Shown in pieces: positions 10,474 to 22,418 of a DNA stretch of 64,000 nucleotides. The notes beneath the pieces were generated by a model. It was not told the DNA's origin. It ran no database searches and was given only the letters and a program-made list of their open reading frames with translations. Position numbers and translations under genes: made by a program. The first letter of the stretch is position 1. Each line of letters opens with the position of its first letter. Where the stretch lies: assembly GCA_037693485.1 (NCBI GenBank), contig CM075354.1, positions 57,645,501-57,709,500 of the forward strand, given 5' to 3'. This DNA comes from Kitagawia praeruptora. Its lineage: Eukaryota; Streptophyta; Magnoliopsida; Apiales; Apiaceae.

Positions 10474-10485
10474 TGGTATCAGAGC
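10474..10485 (+). promoter_or_regulatory. Primer binding site of copia B
   Basis: TGGTATCAGAGC follows the 5' LTR end directly and precedes the gag ATG by about 140 bases. It is complementary to initiator tRNA-Met. Confidence 0.9.
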
Positions 10486-10626
10486 TTGCATCTGATAGCT
10501 TAGTCTAAAGAAGAATGTGTAGGTGAGATTCTTAAAAAACAATCCTAGTCGAATCGGTAGTCTTTGTGTCTAGATAAAAGGTGTGTTGTCACAATCCCCA
10601 CACTAGTTTCTTTTTCACATACACTG

Positions 10627-13600
10627 ATGGCTAATGGTAAAGTGTCCATCATGGACCTTCAAAATCCTCTGTTTATGCACCCGTCTGATGGCCCATTGTC
10701 AATCAGTGTGACAAAGCTACAAGGAGCAGCAGACTATAGGGCCTGGAAAAGGACGTTTGAGATCCAGATCTCAGCAAAGAGAAAGCAAGGGTTTCTTGAT
10801 GGGTCAGTCACAAGAAGTGCCACAGATGTTACAGAAGCCAGCCAATGTGATACGTGTAATAACTTGGTAATTTCTTGGATCCACAATAACGTATCTGATA
10901 GCATTAAATCTTCAGTCTTGTTTATTAATAATGCTTCTAATATTTGGAAACAACTTGAGATAAGGTTCTCTTTAACCAATGGATTTAGAAAGTACAAGTT
11001 GAATAAAGATCTTTTCAACTTGAAACAAGATGGTGCAAAAGTGAGTGAATATTACACAAAACTGAGCATGTTGTGGGAAGAAATAGACTCCATGAACGTG
11101 CTCCCAACAATCAAAACGATCGATGGAGAAGTAGTTGATTTGTTGAAGGCCATTGAAACAATAAGAGATGAGTCAAAACTGTTCCAATTTCTAAATGGTT
11201 TGGATGAAATCTATGGGGCACAAAGAAGCCAGCTACTGATGATAACTCCCCTTCCTTCGGTTGAGATGACATGTGCAGCAGTGCTACAAAAAGAATCGCA
11301 GAAAGACGTGCTATCACAAGGCATACATGGTGATGGAGATGTTCTTGCAATGTAAAGTAGTAAAGGAAACAAAGATAAAATGCTGATATGCACAGCCTGT
11401 GGAAAAGGGGGTCACTCTCACGACAACTATTGGAAAGTAACGGGGATGTGCCCAAGATGGCATTCTAAATATAAGCCTGGGCAAAAACCTGAAGTCGGAA
11501 AATGGGCTGGAAACAGGGGAGAAAGTCACAAGGTGGCAAACCATGTCAGAGGAAGTGTTAATGAACAGCAAAATGTGACCATGACGATACATCAACTTGA
11601 ACAGCTATTGAAGTTGATTCCAAAGGATGTATCGCAACGAAAGGGATCTGAGACCGATGAGGAAATCGATTTTGGGTTTTCAGGAATGGCGAAGGCTGGT
11701 GAACATGAAGGCACAAAATCAGAAGACTGGATCATTGATTCAGGGGCTTCGGACCATATGACTTCGTGTCTTAAGAGCTTGGTTAATGTAAAACCTGCCC
11801 CTGCAAATTTCACCATAACTTTGCCCATTGGAGCAACAACTCTCATCACACATGTGGGAGATGTGGTGCTTAAAAATGGTGTGAAGCTTCGTAATGTGCT
11901 CTATGTGCCTCAATTTAACCATAATCTATTGTCGATTCACAAGCTTGCAGAAGATGGTGGATGTGAGGTGATGTTTCAACCGAATAAATGCTTGATTTTG
12001 GATTCAAACACCAGGGATGTAGTGGGAGTTGGTGAGATGAAGTAGGGACTGTATTACTTAAAGAATGAAGCGATGAGTATGAAGAGAATGGCTATGGCAG
12101 GAGAAAAAATTGAAAAAGGGTTGAAGGATGAAGTTGGAAGGGGAAGAAATCAGTATGCCATGTGGCACCAAAGGCTGGGGCATGCAACAATCTAAAAGAT
12201 GAAGCATATAAATCATATCAAACCTTTCTTGTCACAACAGAAGGATCAGGTATGCTTGACTTGTCCCTTGGCTAAAATGACCAGATTGTCGTTTCCTTCT
12301 AGTAAATCGTAGGCATCTAAGCCTTTTGAATTGATTCATACTAATATATGGGGTCCATATCGAGTCAACACCAGTGGGAAGTTCAGATTTTTTCTTACAC
12401 TTGTGGATGACCACACAAGAATGACATGGGTGCATTTGTTAGAAAAGAAATCTGTCTATTTGAGTACGCTCAATAAGTTTGAAGAGTTCGTTAACACTCA
12501 ATTTCATGGTAAAATACAAGTGGTGAGGTCGGATAATGCACTCGAGTTTGCAGATAAGGCTTGTGCCGAACACTTTGCAAAGAAAGGGATTATACATCAA
12601 ACCACGTGCTCATACACGCCACAGCAGAACGCTAGAGTGGAGAGGAAGCATCGACAAGTACTGGAAGTCGCAAGAGCCCTGCGGTTTCAATCTGGATTGG
12701 CATTGACATACTGGGGAGAATGCGTCTTGACAGCAGTGCACATCATTAACAGGCTTCCCAATGCAGCACTGAACTTTGAAATTCCATATGAAAAACTGTT
12801 CAAGGAGTAGGTGGACTATGAGTACATGAAAGTGTTTGGTTGCTTGGCAATGGCGTATAATGCAAATCATGGGACTGATAAGTTTGCACCGAGAGGGATT
12901 GCCTGTTGTTTCATTGGTTATCCAACTGGAACGAACGGATATAGGCTCTTGAATCTTACTACGATGCAACCATTTGTGTCTAGGCACGTGGTGTTTCACG
13001 ATGATGTCTTTCCTCTCAACAAAAATGCAAAGAAACCATACATGACACCAATGCCATCAACAAAAGAGTTGGTGTGTGAGGCTGAAGACATGATCGATGA
13101 AGAGACAGAAGGTGAAAATGGCAATAGAGTCGTGGAAAGTTTGGATGAAAATCTCGATGAGGAAGAAAATGAGGTTGGTGATGAAGAATGAGTGCGAAGT
13201 GATGAGGAAATTCAACAAATGGTTCCAAGAAAATCCTCAAGAGCAACGAAGCAACCAGCTTGGATGATTGATTTCGTAAACCCACAAGGACGAAAAGCAA
13301 TGAGTGCTGAGACTATCACTTCACAACATGTGAACAAGAACTTTAAATGCTTTCTGGCTGCCATCATTCCTCAAACTGATCCAGTGTATTTTCATCAAGC
13401 AATTAAACATACACACTGGATCAAAGCGATGAACAAAGAACTGGATGCGTTGGAAAAAAATGGAACATGGGAGGTAATGGAACTTCCACCCAACAAAAAG
13501 GAAATAGGTAGTAGATGGGTTTACAAAACAAAGTTCAAGGCAGATGGTTCGATAGACAAACATAAAGCTCGATTGGTGATTATGGGTTATACGCAAAAGT

Positions 13601-14971
13601 ATGGAATTGATTACGTGGAGACTTTTGCACCGGTGGCAAAAATGACCACAGTGCGTGCTTTGTTGGTTGTTGCTGCGATGAAGGATTGGTTTGTGCACCA
13701 GCTCGATGTGTCAAATGCGTTTTTAAATGGTGATTTGGAGGAAACGGTGTACATGACTCTGCCACAGGGGTATACTGGAATTGGAAGCAGACTAAATGGA
13801 TCAGAAACAACAAAGAAAATGGAAGGGCTGTCTCAACTGGTTCGCAAACTGAAAAAGGCTCTGCATGGTCTACGTCAAGCCTCGAGGCAATGGCACTACA
13901 AGCTATCTGTGACACTGAAGTCGATTGGATTCAAACACTCGAAAGCAGATTATGGGCTGTATTCAAAGGTTTCGAATGAACCAATTACTTTAGTGTTGAT
14001 ATATGTGGATGATTTGTTGATAGCAGGGAATTGAATGAAGGCGATAAGTGAGTTAAAGGAGATGTTGTCAAGTCACTTTAGCTTGAAAGACATGGGACAT
14101 GTGAGCTATTTCTTGGGCCTAGAGATAGATAGAAGTGATGCTGACTTCTTTATCTCTCAAAGAAAGTATGTGTTGGATCTGCTCAAGGAGTTTGGAATGG
14201 CAACATCCACTCCATTGAAGCTACTGATGGACTCTCACATAACTCTCACTCCAGATAAAGGGGAGTTGTTGCAGGGATCCACATATGTACCAATGTTTGC
14301 TTGGAAAGTTGATTTATTTGACAATTACTCGTCCTGACCTATCATACCCAGTGCAGAATCTAGCTCAGTTCATGCAAAAGCCCACCACGGTGCATATGCA
14401 AGCAGCTAAAAGGGTGCTTAGGTACCTTCGAAACAATCCTGCACAAGGAATTCTACTGGCCTCATCTTCAGCTGCCCAGCTCACTGCTTATTGTGACCGT
14501 GACTGGGCGAACTGCCCTACTACTAGAAAGTCGACATCAGGATATTGCGTATTGTTGGGTTCTTCACCAGTGTCATGGAAAACAAAGAAACAGTCTGTGG
14601 TGGCTCGCTCTACAGCAGAAGCGGAATATAGGGCTATGGCATTGACTTGCTACGAAGTGACATGGATGACCTCCTTGCTAAAGTATATGGGACTCCCTGA
14701 TCTGCCCCCAACCATTATTAAAAGTGATAATCAGGCAGCTTTGTCGATTGCAGCGAATCCCGTGCTGCACGAACGCACTAATCACATCGAGATCGACTAT
14801 CATTTCATCAGAGATAAGATAACTGAAGGAGCTATTACCACAACTCATGTTCCATCCTATTTGCAAGTGGCTGACGTTCTTACCAAACCATTACCAGTCA
14901 AGCAACACAACTATCTGTTAAGCAAGCTTGGAGTCCCGAAAACCAACTCCACTTCGCTTGAGGAGGAGTAA
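10627..14971 (+). pseudogene. Copia B gag-pol polyprotein, inactivated by in-frame stops and one frameshift
   Basis: One frame carries almost the whole polyprotein from ATG 10627. Gag runs to about 11460 and ends in a zinc knuckle (CTACGKGGHSHDNYWK) whose last Cys is Tyr. The protease motif IIDSGASDHM lies near 11735. Integrase shows WHQRLGHA, HTNIWGP, VDDHT, RSDNALEF and QQNARVERKHR. RT shows WVYKTKFKADGS, LDVSNAFLNGDL and YVDDLLIAGN. RNase H shows CDRDWANC, STAEAEYRAM and SDNQAALSI. Stops interrupt the frame at 11353, 12043, 12193, 12307, 12808, 13189 and 14032, and a frameshift occurs near 14290, after which RNase H reads cleanly to TAA 14971. Several stops replace Trp or Gln/Lys codons. 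It cannot make functional protein. Confidence 0.9.
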
Positions 14972-15908
14972 TGAAGTATTGAGGTCGTTACAAAAGCTGT
15001 TGCACTGCAGTTGGAGTTTGTTGCAGTGTTTGTTCTGGAGTCTGTCTTCTAGTACTTAATAAAGCAGTACGTTTGTCTTAGTTGCTTTAATGATCTGTCC
15101 CCTGCGAGGGCTTTGTAGTCTTTTGTTCCAAGCTATTGGAGTAGTAGTCTAGCAATAGCATAAAAGGTCATGAGTGGCAGTTCAGTTATGTAACCCTCTG
15201 TTCTAAAAGTCGGCGATTAATCGGGATTAATCGCCGATTAATCGCTGTTCGGTAAGGAACCGAACTGATTTTACAAAAATCGGTCAAAAAATCGTTTTTT
15301 TGAAAAATCGGGATTAATCGGGATTAATCGAGATTAATCGGTCAAAAATCGGATTAATCGGTCAAAAAACGGCATTGTTGATAAAAAATTGAAAAATATG
15401 TAGAAAAATTACAAAAATTCAAAAAGTAAAAAATTGAATAAATTTTAAGAAAACTATTATTCTCATATACGAAACTAATATTTTAAACGGTTAAATCATG
15501 AATTTTATCAATTTTTTCTCTCATATTGACCCCAATTCAAAAATTAGATCTTAAAATTTATACTTACTTTAATAATGCTATATATTTTAAATATATTTGT
15601 ATAAATATATGATAATTATTCATGTATAATCAAAATAATAAAATAATTATGTATATTAATAATAATTATATTTAAAAATAATATTAAATTAGTTCCGATT
15701 AATGATCCGATTAATCATTCCGATTAATCCCCGATTACCCGATTAATCCCTGGACGGTGCCTCCACCGATTAAGTCTGATTCCCGCTTTTTACAACACTG
15801 ATGTAACCTTAATATGTGCATTACAATATTATTGTGGAATGTAAGAAGAGTCACATTCTCTCATCTTTATCTTCTTACTATCATTTGCATAAACACTAAA
15901 AGTCTTTA
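14971..15908 (+). repeat. 3' LTR of copia B, interrupted by a hAT-type MITE
   Basis: LTR sequence runs 14971-15195 and resumes at 15809-15908, with the 605-bp MITE plus its 8-bp duplication between. It lacks the Stowaway and solo-LTR insertions of the 5' copy and so serves as their empty-site control, as the 5' copy does here. Confidence 0.88.
15196..15800. mobile_element. Non-autonomous hAT-type MITE with subterminal ATTAATCG arrays
   Basis: The 605-bp insertion is bounded by an exact 8-bp duplication ATGTAACC (15188-15195, 15801-15808); the 5' LTR of B has this word once (8227-8234). The left end reads CTCTGTTCTAAAAGTCGG and the inverted right end CAGTGTTGTAAAAAGCGG, about 13 of 18 matching. 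Multiple CGATTAATC / GGGATTAATCG repeats fill both subterminal regions around an AT-rich core. Duplication length and CAGTGTT-like ends fit hAT. No transposase frame is present. Confidence 0.85.
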
Positions 15909-16557
15909 TATATTAGGTTAGTAACATGTTTTTATTTGAATGAAAAGAGAAAGTGAATATGAATGTGTGCACCTGTATATATGACCTTTTTAAATATTTT
16001 CCAATTTTGAAATTATATTTTCATAGAACAAACGATTTAAAAAGTCTTATTGTCATAAATAAATAGTAAAGATTTTTTTAATAGATTTTATAAGATACAT
16101 AACAGGAACCGTAATCATGAGGTGGCCGAAAATGACATAATTACATTGATGCATGTGTATAGGTGCAAATCGTTTACTCGGTCTCTCTCGCAAGAATAGG
16201 GACAATACATATATAAAAATGCCAATATAATAAAAAATACAAGGAATTGAAGTCAGTAACTCTGCTGTAAAAAGGAATAAAAACTAGGCTACAACTTCTC
16301 CAAAGCCATAAATTTACCGCACATTTCTCAGTTACATTTAAGTTTATTCAACACTCTTCTTGTGAGGAAATTTCCCCACGCATATGGAACAACACAACCC
16401 TTGTCACCTTCTTCTTCTTCTTTCTTTTCTTCTCATTTCATTTTACTGATTCGATCTTGCACCGTTTTATTTCATTTCTACACATTAACTCGACTCGATT
16501 TTTAGTTTATTTCCTTAAAAAATAATCTTACTGCATAAATAAAATTTTCATGCTGTG
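15909..16557 (+). promoter_or_regulatory. Upstream region of the beta-galactosidase gene
   Basis: This 650-bp stretch between copia B and the start codon is AT-rich and has no coding frame of its own. A CT-rich tract (CTTCTTCTTCTTTC, about 16410) lies within the likely 5' leader. ATATATAAAAAT near 16208 could be a TATA box, but the distance to the ATG is large and I cannot fix a start site. Copia B therefore ends within about 650 bp of the coding sequence. Confidence 0.4.
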
Positions 16558-19500
16558 ATGGGGTTGCATAGTCCAAACATACTGTTAACTTTGATAGCAG
16601 CATTGTTAGCTACCTCTCTAGTAGCTTCCCGTGCAGGAGATTCACATCGATCGATCACTTATGACAACAAATCTATGATCATCAATGGAAAAAGGGAGCT
16701 TATTTTTTCGGGTTCAATTCATTATCCTCGTACTCAACCTGCGGTTTGTTCTTGGATTACTATGTGTATGCATTTTTGTGACATTTTAATTAAGTATGCA
16801 TGATATGATACGTGATTTATAATTTGATTTAATTAGATGTGGCCGGATCTTTTTGAGAGGGCAAAAATCGGAGGCATAAATTGTATCCAGACTTATATTT
16901 TCTGGAATTTCCATGAACCTAATCAAGGCCAGGTATACAAAGTGTATATGTACTACAAGTTGCCCTTGAATATATGTGCATGAACGGGCGACACTAGTAA
17001 AATATTTTTGCTTTGGCAGTTCAATTGGGAAGGCAATGCCGATGTACTAAAATTTTTGAAAGTCGCCCACGAGCATCACTTGTATGTTAGCCTCCGAGTT
17101 GGTCCTTATATTGCAGCTGAATGGAATCAAGGGTACGATTCTACATAAAAATATGCATACATGTGCTCAGTATGTGTAAACTGTTTTGTTTAACTACTTT
17201 TGGTGAAGCCTAAAATACAACATAAATTTACTAAGCTAATGTATCTCTTTAATTTTTTTGTATTAGTTACCTGTATGTGGTTTTTCCGTCCATCCAGCCC
17301 GTCATTGTTTAGCTCCGTCATTGTTTTTACATCTAGCTAGTATGACTAATTACTTTTCATCTACTGCACAGAGGATTTCCATATTGGCTGCGAGAAGTCC
17401 CAGACATCAGCTTCCGTAATTATAATGATCCGTTCATGGTGAGTAATTTGTAAATATGTCACCGTGCAGTTAAATTGCAATCTGTACATTTTTAAAATAA
17501 ATTCTATCTGTAATGGTTGTGCATGTAGTTCCACATGAAAAAATTTACCGACATGATGTTAAGCATGCTGAAGAAAGAGAAGTTGTTCGCACCTCAAGGA
17601 GGCCCCATCATCCTGCTGCAGATAGAGAATGAGTACGGGGCAGTCCAGGCAACATACAGACAAGATGGTGAAAAATACATTCAATGGGCAGCTCAAATGG
17701 CAATCAGTCTATATAACAAAGTTCCCTGGGTTATGTGCAAGCAACCAAATGCCCCGCCTGAAGTGGTATATATCATAAATATGATTTATAACTTCTCTAA
17801 TCTCTTCCCACTGCACACATTTAACAGAGAAAGTGTGTACAGACATATGGATATGCACAAACTGACACTTGGAATTTTCGACTTTCAGATAGAAACATGC
17901 AATGGAAGGCACTGTGCAGATACATTCAAGGGGACTAATGGTCCCAACAAGCCTCTTATGTGGACCGAGAATTGGACTGCTCAGTGAGTATATGTGTACA
18001 TTAATGTATTAATTTTATCAATCACAATAATTCCCAGACGTTTATAACACATATGAGCTATAACCAAAGGTATCGAGCATTCGGTGATCCACCATCTCAA
18101 AGATCAGCAGAAGATATTGCTTTCTCAGTCGCTAACTTCGTTGCCAGGGGTGGGAGTTTTATTAACTACTACATGGTATGCTTTATATATCTTGTTAACA
18201 TTCATCTAGACGTCACCATTCTGTAGTTAGTTCATATTCTTATTGCGAATTGGGCAGTACTATGGCGGGACAAATTATGGTAGAATTAGCTCATCTTTTG
18301 TGACAACCAGATACTACGATGAAGCTCCACTTGACGAATTTGGTTAGTCTAGCTATTTTTTACTTAAATTTGTATGGAACTCTACATTCAAGACGTAATT
18401 ATGATGGTTACGGTTGTCTAATAACTGGAGTAATTATATTTCTTAATTTTAGGTTTGGCAAGAGATCCAAAGTTTGGTCACCTTCGAGATTTACATAGAG
18501 CTTTAAAGTTGTCAAAAAAAGCTGTATTTAAGGGTAAGAGGAGTGAGGAAAAGATCAACGAACATGTCAAGGTATCTTAATTCCAAATATCTTTTTCTTG
18601 TTTCATTCTTATAAGTATTGCACATGAACTAATGAACTACGACAGCGGATTCCTGCTTCAGCCAATTCAAATTGTGACATATCGGATAGCAAATAGACAC
18701 TTAACTAGTGTGAATCATGATCTTTTTTTGATTCACTCGTTTGTGCATAAAAAGTAAAAACATATGTCTATAATGGTAATACAGATATAATTATTTCTTC
18801 AAAATACAGGCAGTTGTTTTTGAGAAGCCGGGAGATGCAAACATGTGTGCAGCTTTCCTAATAAACAACAATACCAAGATTCCAACTACAGTACAATTCA
18901 GGGGTCTGGATATTTACGTTCCTGCTAAATCCATTAGCGTTTTACCTGATTGCAAGAGTGTTGTATTTAACACTGACACAGTAAGCACCCTTAATCTTGA
19001 TTTATGAGTGTTCTTCTGTAATTAGTATATGGTATGATCTATTGCATGGATTCTTAAAATTGAACAATATTTACAGGTTGTAGCCCAACACAGTTCGCGA
19101 AATTTTGTTACTGTAAATACAGACTTTAATCTGGACTGGGAATTCTACCGTGAACCAATCCCAACTGCAGATTCGTTACCTATTAAGAACCAATTTCCAC
19201 TTGAACTCTACAGTTTGACTAAAGATGCTTCCGACTATGGATGGTATAGTACCAGGTACGTCAAAGCCTCCATCTGGTACCTACGTTTATATTTACATTT
19301 ACATATATTTAAGGCATTGATGAACAATAAAAAAAAATGAACACAGTGTCAATTTGGATCGACGTGATCTACCAATGAGGCCTGACGTGTTGCCAATTAT
19401 GCAAATTCAGAATAATGGTCATGCGATGGTTTCATTTGTCAATGGAGAACTTGTAGGTGAGGGAGCATGAATAAATTTAGATAGAAATTAATAAATGTAT

Positions 19501-21227
19501 TATTGCACATTTTGTTAGCAAATTGGACTGACAGTGGATGAAATTGTTATTAGGATTTTCTCATGGAAAGTTAGATGTGAAGCAATTTACGCAAGAGAAA
19601 CCAGTAAATCTTAGGCCTGGAGTCAATCACATAACATTATTGTGCATGACATTAGGTATCCAGGTAAGTACATTATTGATTTGCAGCTTTATCCACAGAT
19701 ATGTGTGTGTGTGTGTGTGTGTGCATGAATAAGTTGCAAACAAGCTAAAGCATTGCACAAAGAAAGAAGTTTGATATTTACTTCATTGATGCATATAGAA
19801 CAGCGGAGCTCACATGGAGAAGAGATGGACAGGACCTGATTCTCTTGTAATCAAAGGTTTGAACACCGGAACGCTTGATCTCACCCAGAATAACTGGGGG
19901 CACGAGGTACATACTTTTATCTTTATTCGTTCAGATCACTAACTACTGAATGTGAGCCAATTCGATGTGTGTGCTTGTAGTGTCATGTTCCAACTATCTA
20001 GTTTATATAATAACGACGAAGTCAGCTTGTTACATAAAAATGTATGTCATGTAGGTTGGTGTTAATGGTGAGAAGCTTCAATTGTATACAGAGGAGGGAG
20101 CACAGAAAGTAAAATGGACGCCAGATACAGGACTAGGAACTCCAGCAACATGGTATAAGGTAAATTATGTTTTCCCCTTGCACTTCAATTTGTTTAAAAT
20201 TCAGTTAAATAACTGATTTATTCTTATCTGAAAGTTGTTTCTATATACAATTATCATATTACATACAAGCAAGGGGAAAATCATCAGTCTGACTCTACGC
20301 GAAATGATTAAATCATGTGGATTTAGTAGAATGCTACGACTAACTTAACACGTAACGTATGCAGGCATACTTTGATACTCCGCCAGGAGATGATCCTCTT
20401 GCTATCACCATGGACTCGATGCAGAAAGGACATTGTTGGATCAACGGAAATAGCATTGGACGTTACTGGGCATCATTTATTACACCTCTTGGGAAGCCCT
20501 CTCAGTCTGAGTATGTATCTTTTACTTTCTAAGTTTTGCTTTGCATGTGTATCTGAAGAATAGCCTGGCACTTGATACTTGCATAGAAATAACATCTGAA
20601 AAGCTATAAAATTGGCTAATTTAAAATTTTGATGTGAAAATATGTAGGTATCATATACCAAGGGAATTTTTGAAACCGAAGAAGAACCTTGTGGTTGTGT
20701 TTGAGGAAGCAGGAGGAATCCCTCATGATATTACAATCTTAACCGTAAATAGAGACACAATATGCACTTTATTAAGTGAGGTAACTCCACCTTCAGTTCA
20801 TTCTTATGAGAGAAAAGATAACCAGTTGCGGCCCGTGGTGGATGGCTTAAAAAGTGGAGCTCGAATAAATTGCCCCGCTGGTAAATTCGTTGAAAAAGTG
20901 GAGTTCGCAAGCTTTGGCGACCCTATTGGTGCTTGTGGAATGTATAGTCTTGGGAAATGCCATTCTCCCAATAGCCAGAAAGTTGTTGAAGAGGTAACAT
21001 TATTGTACATAAATTGTGTGTGTGTGTCCGCTCACGCATGTATGTTTAATATTGCAGATTTCTCATTTTTATTTCTTTCCGTTGAGCAGCATTGTCTGGG
21101 AAAAAATAATTGCACTATTCCACTATCGAGGGAAGCTTATGGTGACGAGGGCAGTGATTCTTGCCCAGAAACATTCAAGGCATTGGCAGCCCAAATGAAG
21201 TGTAGCTATGGCGCTGGCATGCCCTAA
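16558..21227 (+). CDS. BGAL: Beta-galactosidase, GH35, with C-terminal SUEL lectin domain (18 exons)
   Basis: This secreted cell-wall enzyme family removes terminal beta-galactosyl residues from pectic and xyloglucan side chains. Exons: 16558-16743, 16837-16932, 17020-17132, 17372-17438, 17529-17765, 17889-17983, 18070-18175, 18258-18342, 18453-18571, 18810-18980, 19077-19255, 19347-19456, 19554-19663, 19799-19906, 20055-20159, 20365-20510, 20648-20993, 21090-21227. All joins keep frame and use GT/AG, giving 838 codons, normal for the family. A signal peptide spans about residues 8-26. GGPIILLQIENEYG carries the acid/base Glu (about 189) and MWTENWT the nucleophile Glu (about 260). Residues about 749-834 form the Gal-binding lectin domain (INCPAGK..., ASFGDP). 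ATG 16558 starts directly before the signal peptide. The SRA/GDS junction and the RALKLSKKAVF region suggest the BGAL11/13/14-like group; that placement is tentative. No damage seen. Confidence 0.95.
19702..19723 (+). repeat. (TG)11 microsatellite in a beta-galactosidase intron
   Basis: Eleven TG units lie in intron 13 of the beta-galactosidase gene, a likely polymorphic marker. A shorter TG run occurs in intron 17 near 21017. Confidence 0.9.
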
Positions 21228-22418
21228 ATACATACAGGATCGAGTATGTTTCAAGACAGAATTTCCTTAACACCAATTTTCCTTTTTCTTGAAAGGAAAG
21301 ATCCGAGAGTTTGAAGCTTCAGGTGCAAGATAGTATGATCAGGTTTTTTGTAATGTGTTGTTGCAATTTATTTACCATAAATTAAGTAGAACCTACTAAT
21401 CATGTTACATTCGAGAAAATCGGCTCAAGTTGCAAGCTTTGACACCAATATCAATCACAAAAGGAAGTCCCAGCATTGTAGACCATTTTTTTCATTTCAC
21501 GAATCTCATGAACACCCATAACTAAAATGACAAAACAACTATATTACCAAACAATATTAACAACATGCTACAACACCGCCAATTACCAAGCTTACCTCAC
21601 AATAGCTGTAGTCTATGGGAAGATTCAAGCATAATTAAGTTGTTATACATAGACCGATAACAGCAAGCCTGAGCGGAGAGCAGAATATAATCCCTTGGTA
21701 AAGCAAAAAATAGGCATTAGTAGACATCTAAACAGAGCGGAATGTAACAGAGACATGCTGTTTGCATTTTTCTTAAAGGAAGGGTAAGCAACTTAACTAC
21801 GAATACATGAATACATGCATTAATACGGAGAACAACAGGATTGCACGTTCCAACAATTTTTATTAACTGAAGCACAACAATGTCAAATAAATAAAATTAT
21901 ACAACTCTGTGAATCAAATAAAGGAAGAATACATGCTCATACAAGTATGTACTCCTTTTAAGATCAATTACAACAACAAAACTGAAGATTCTAAACTTCC
22001 TGTTTATCTACAACCATTCTCTCAGCAGGATGGAGCTCCACTTACATCTTCCCTTTAATCACTCCAAACATGGAACAGTCAAATGAATTTAAAAGGAGCT
22101 GCCACAGCCGCCACCAATTTAAACTAGAAACATGGTGACATTGTCAGGTGACGTACCATAGGAATCGAAGACTGAATAATCGATAATTGCAAATTCAACT
22201 AGAGAGACCAACATGACAACAAATAAACCCTACTGCCCTTTAGATCCATCCAACCGAAAAGTTTGTCAGAGATGAGGATGCCCACCTTGATAGTTTGCAG
22301 CTGGCCCAAGTGCCAAAGGGAAGACTCGAGGGATGCTATATCCAGCACTAACAAAATCCAGTTTGAAAATGAAGACAAAAGTGTTTCCAATAATATACAT
22401 TTTTCAATTAGTCTAGAC
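21228..22418. other. Convergent 3' region between beta-galactosidase and UPL3
   Basis: The two genes end tail to tail, 1.19 kb apart. This must hold both 3' untranslated regions; AATAAA-like words occur on each strand (for example AATAAATAAAATTA near 21886 on the plus strand). No further gene or transposon was recognised. Confidence 0.6.

Larger units (their letters stand above)
7755..15908 (+). mobile_element. Copia B, complete but dead element with multiply interrupted LTRs
   Basis: The element has matching LTRs, a primer site, a gag-pol region in the canonical copia order (gag, protease, integrase, RT, RNase H) and a purine tract (TTGAGGAGGAGTA) before the 3' LTR. Removing later insertions leaves about 320 and 325 bp for the two LTRs; the 5-base difference is one TTCAG duplication in the 3' copy. 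I count about 13 substitutions between them, about 4%, so this is an older insertion than G. Both flanks contain TATATTA, but the exact duplication is ambiguous. Confidence 0.85.

Noticed and set aside
11111..13915. Several minus-strand frames of 85-129 codons in copia B
   Set aside because: All are antisense shadows of gag-pol without start context or recognisable domains.
16744..17987. Frames running through beta-galactosidase introns, e.g. after exon 5
   Set aside because: They are intron read-through; the GH35 sequence continues in frame only when GT/AG introns are removed.
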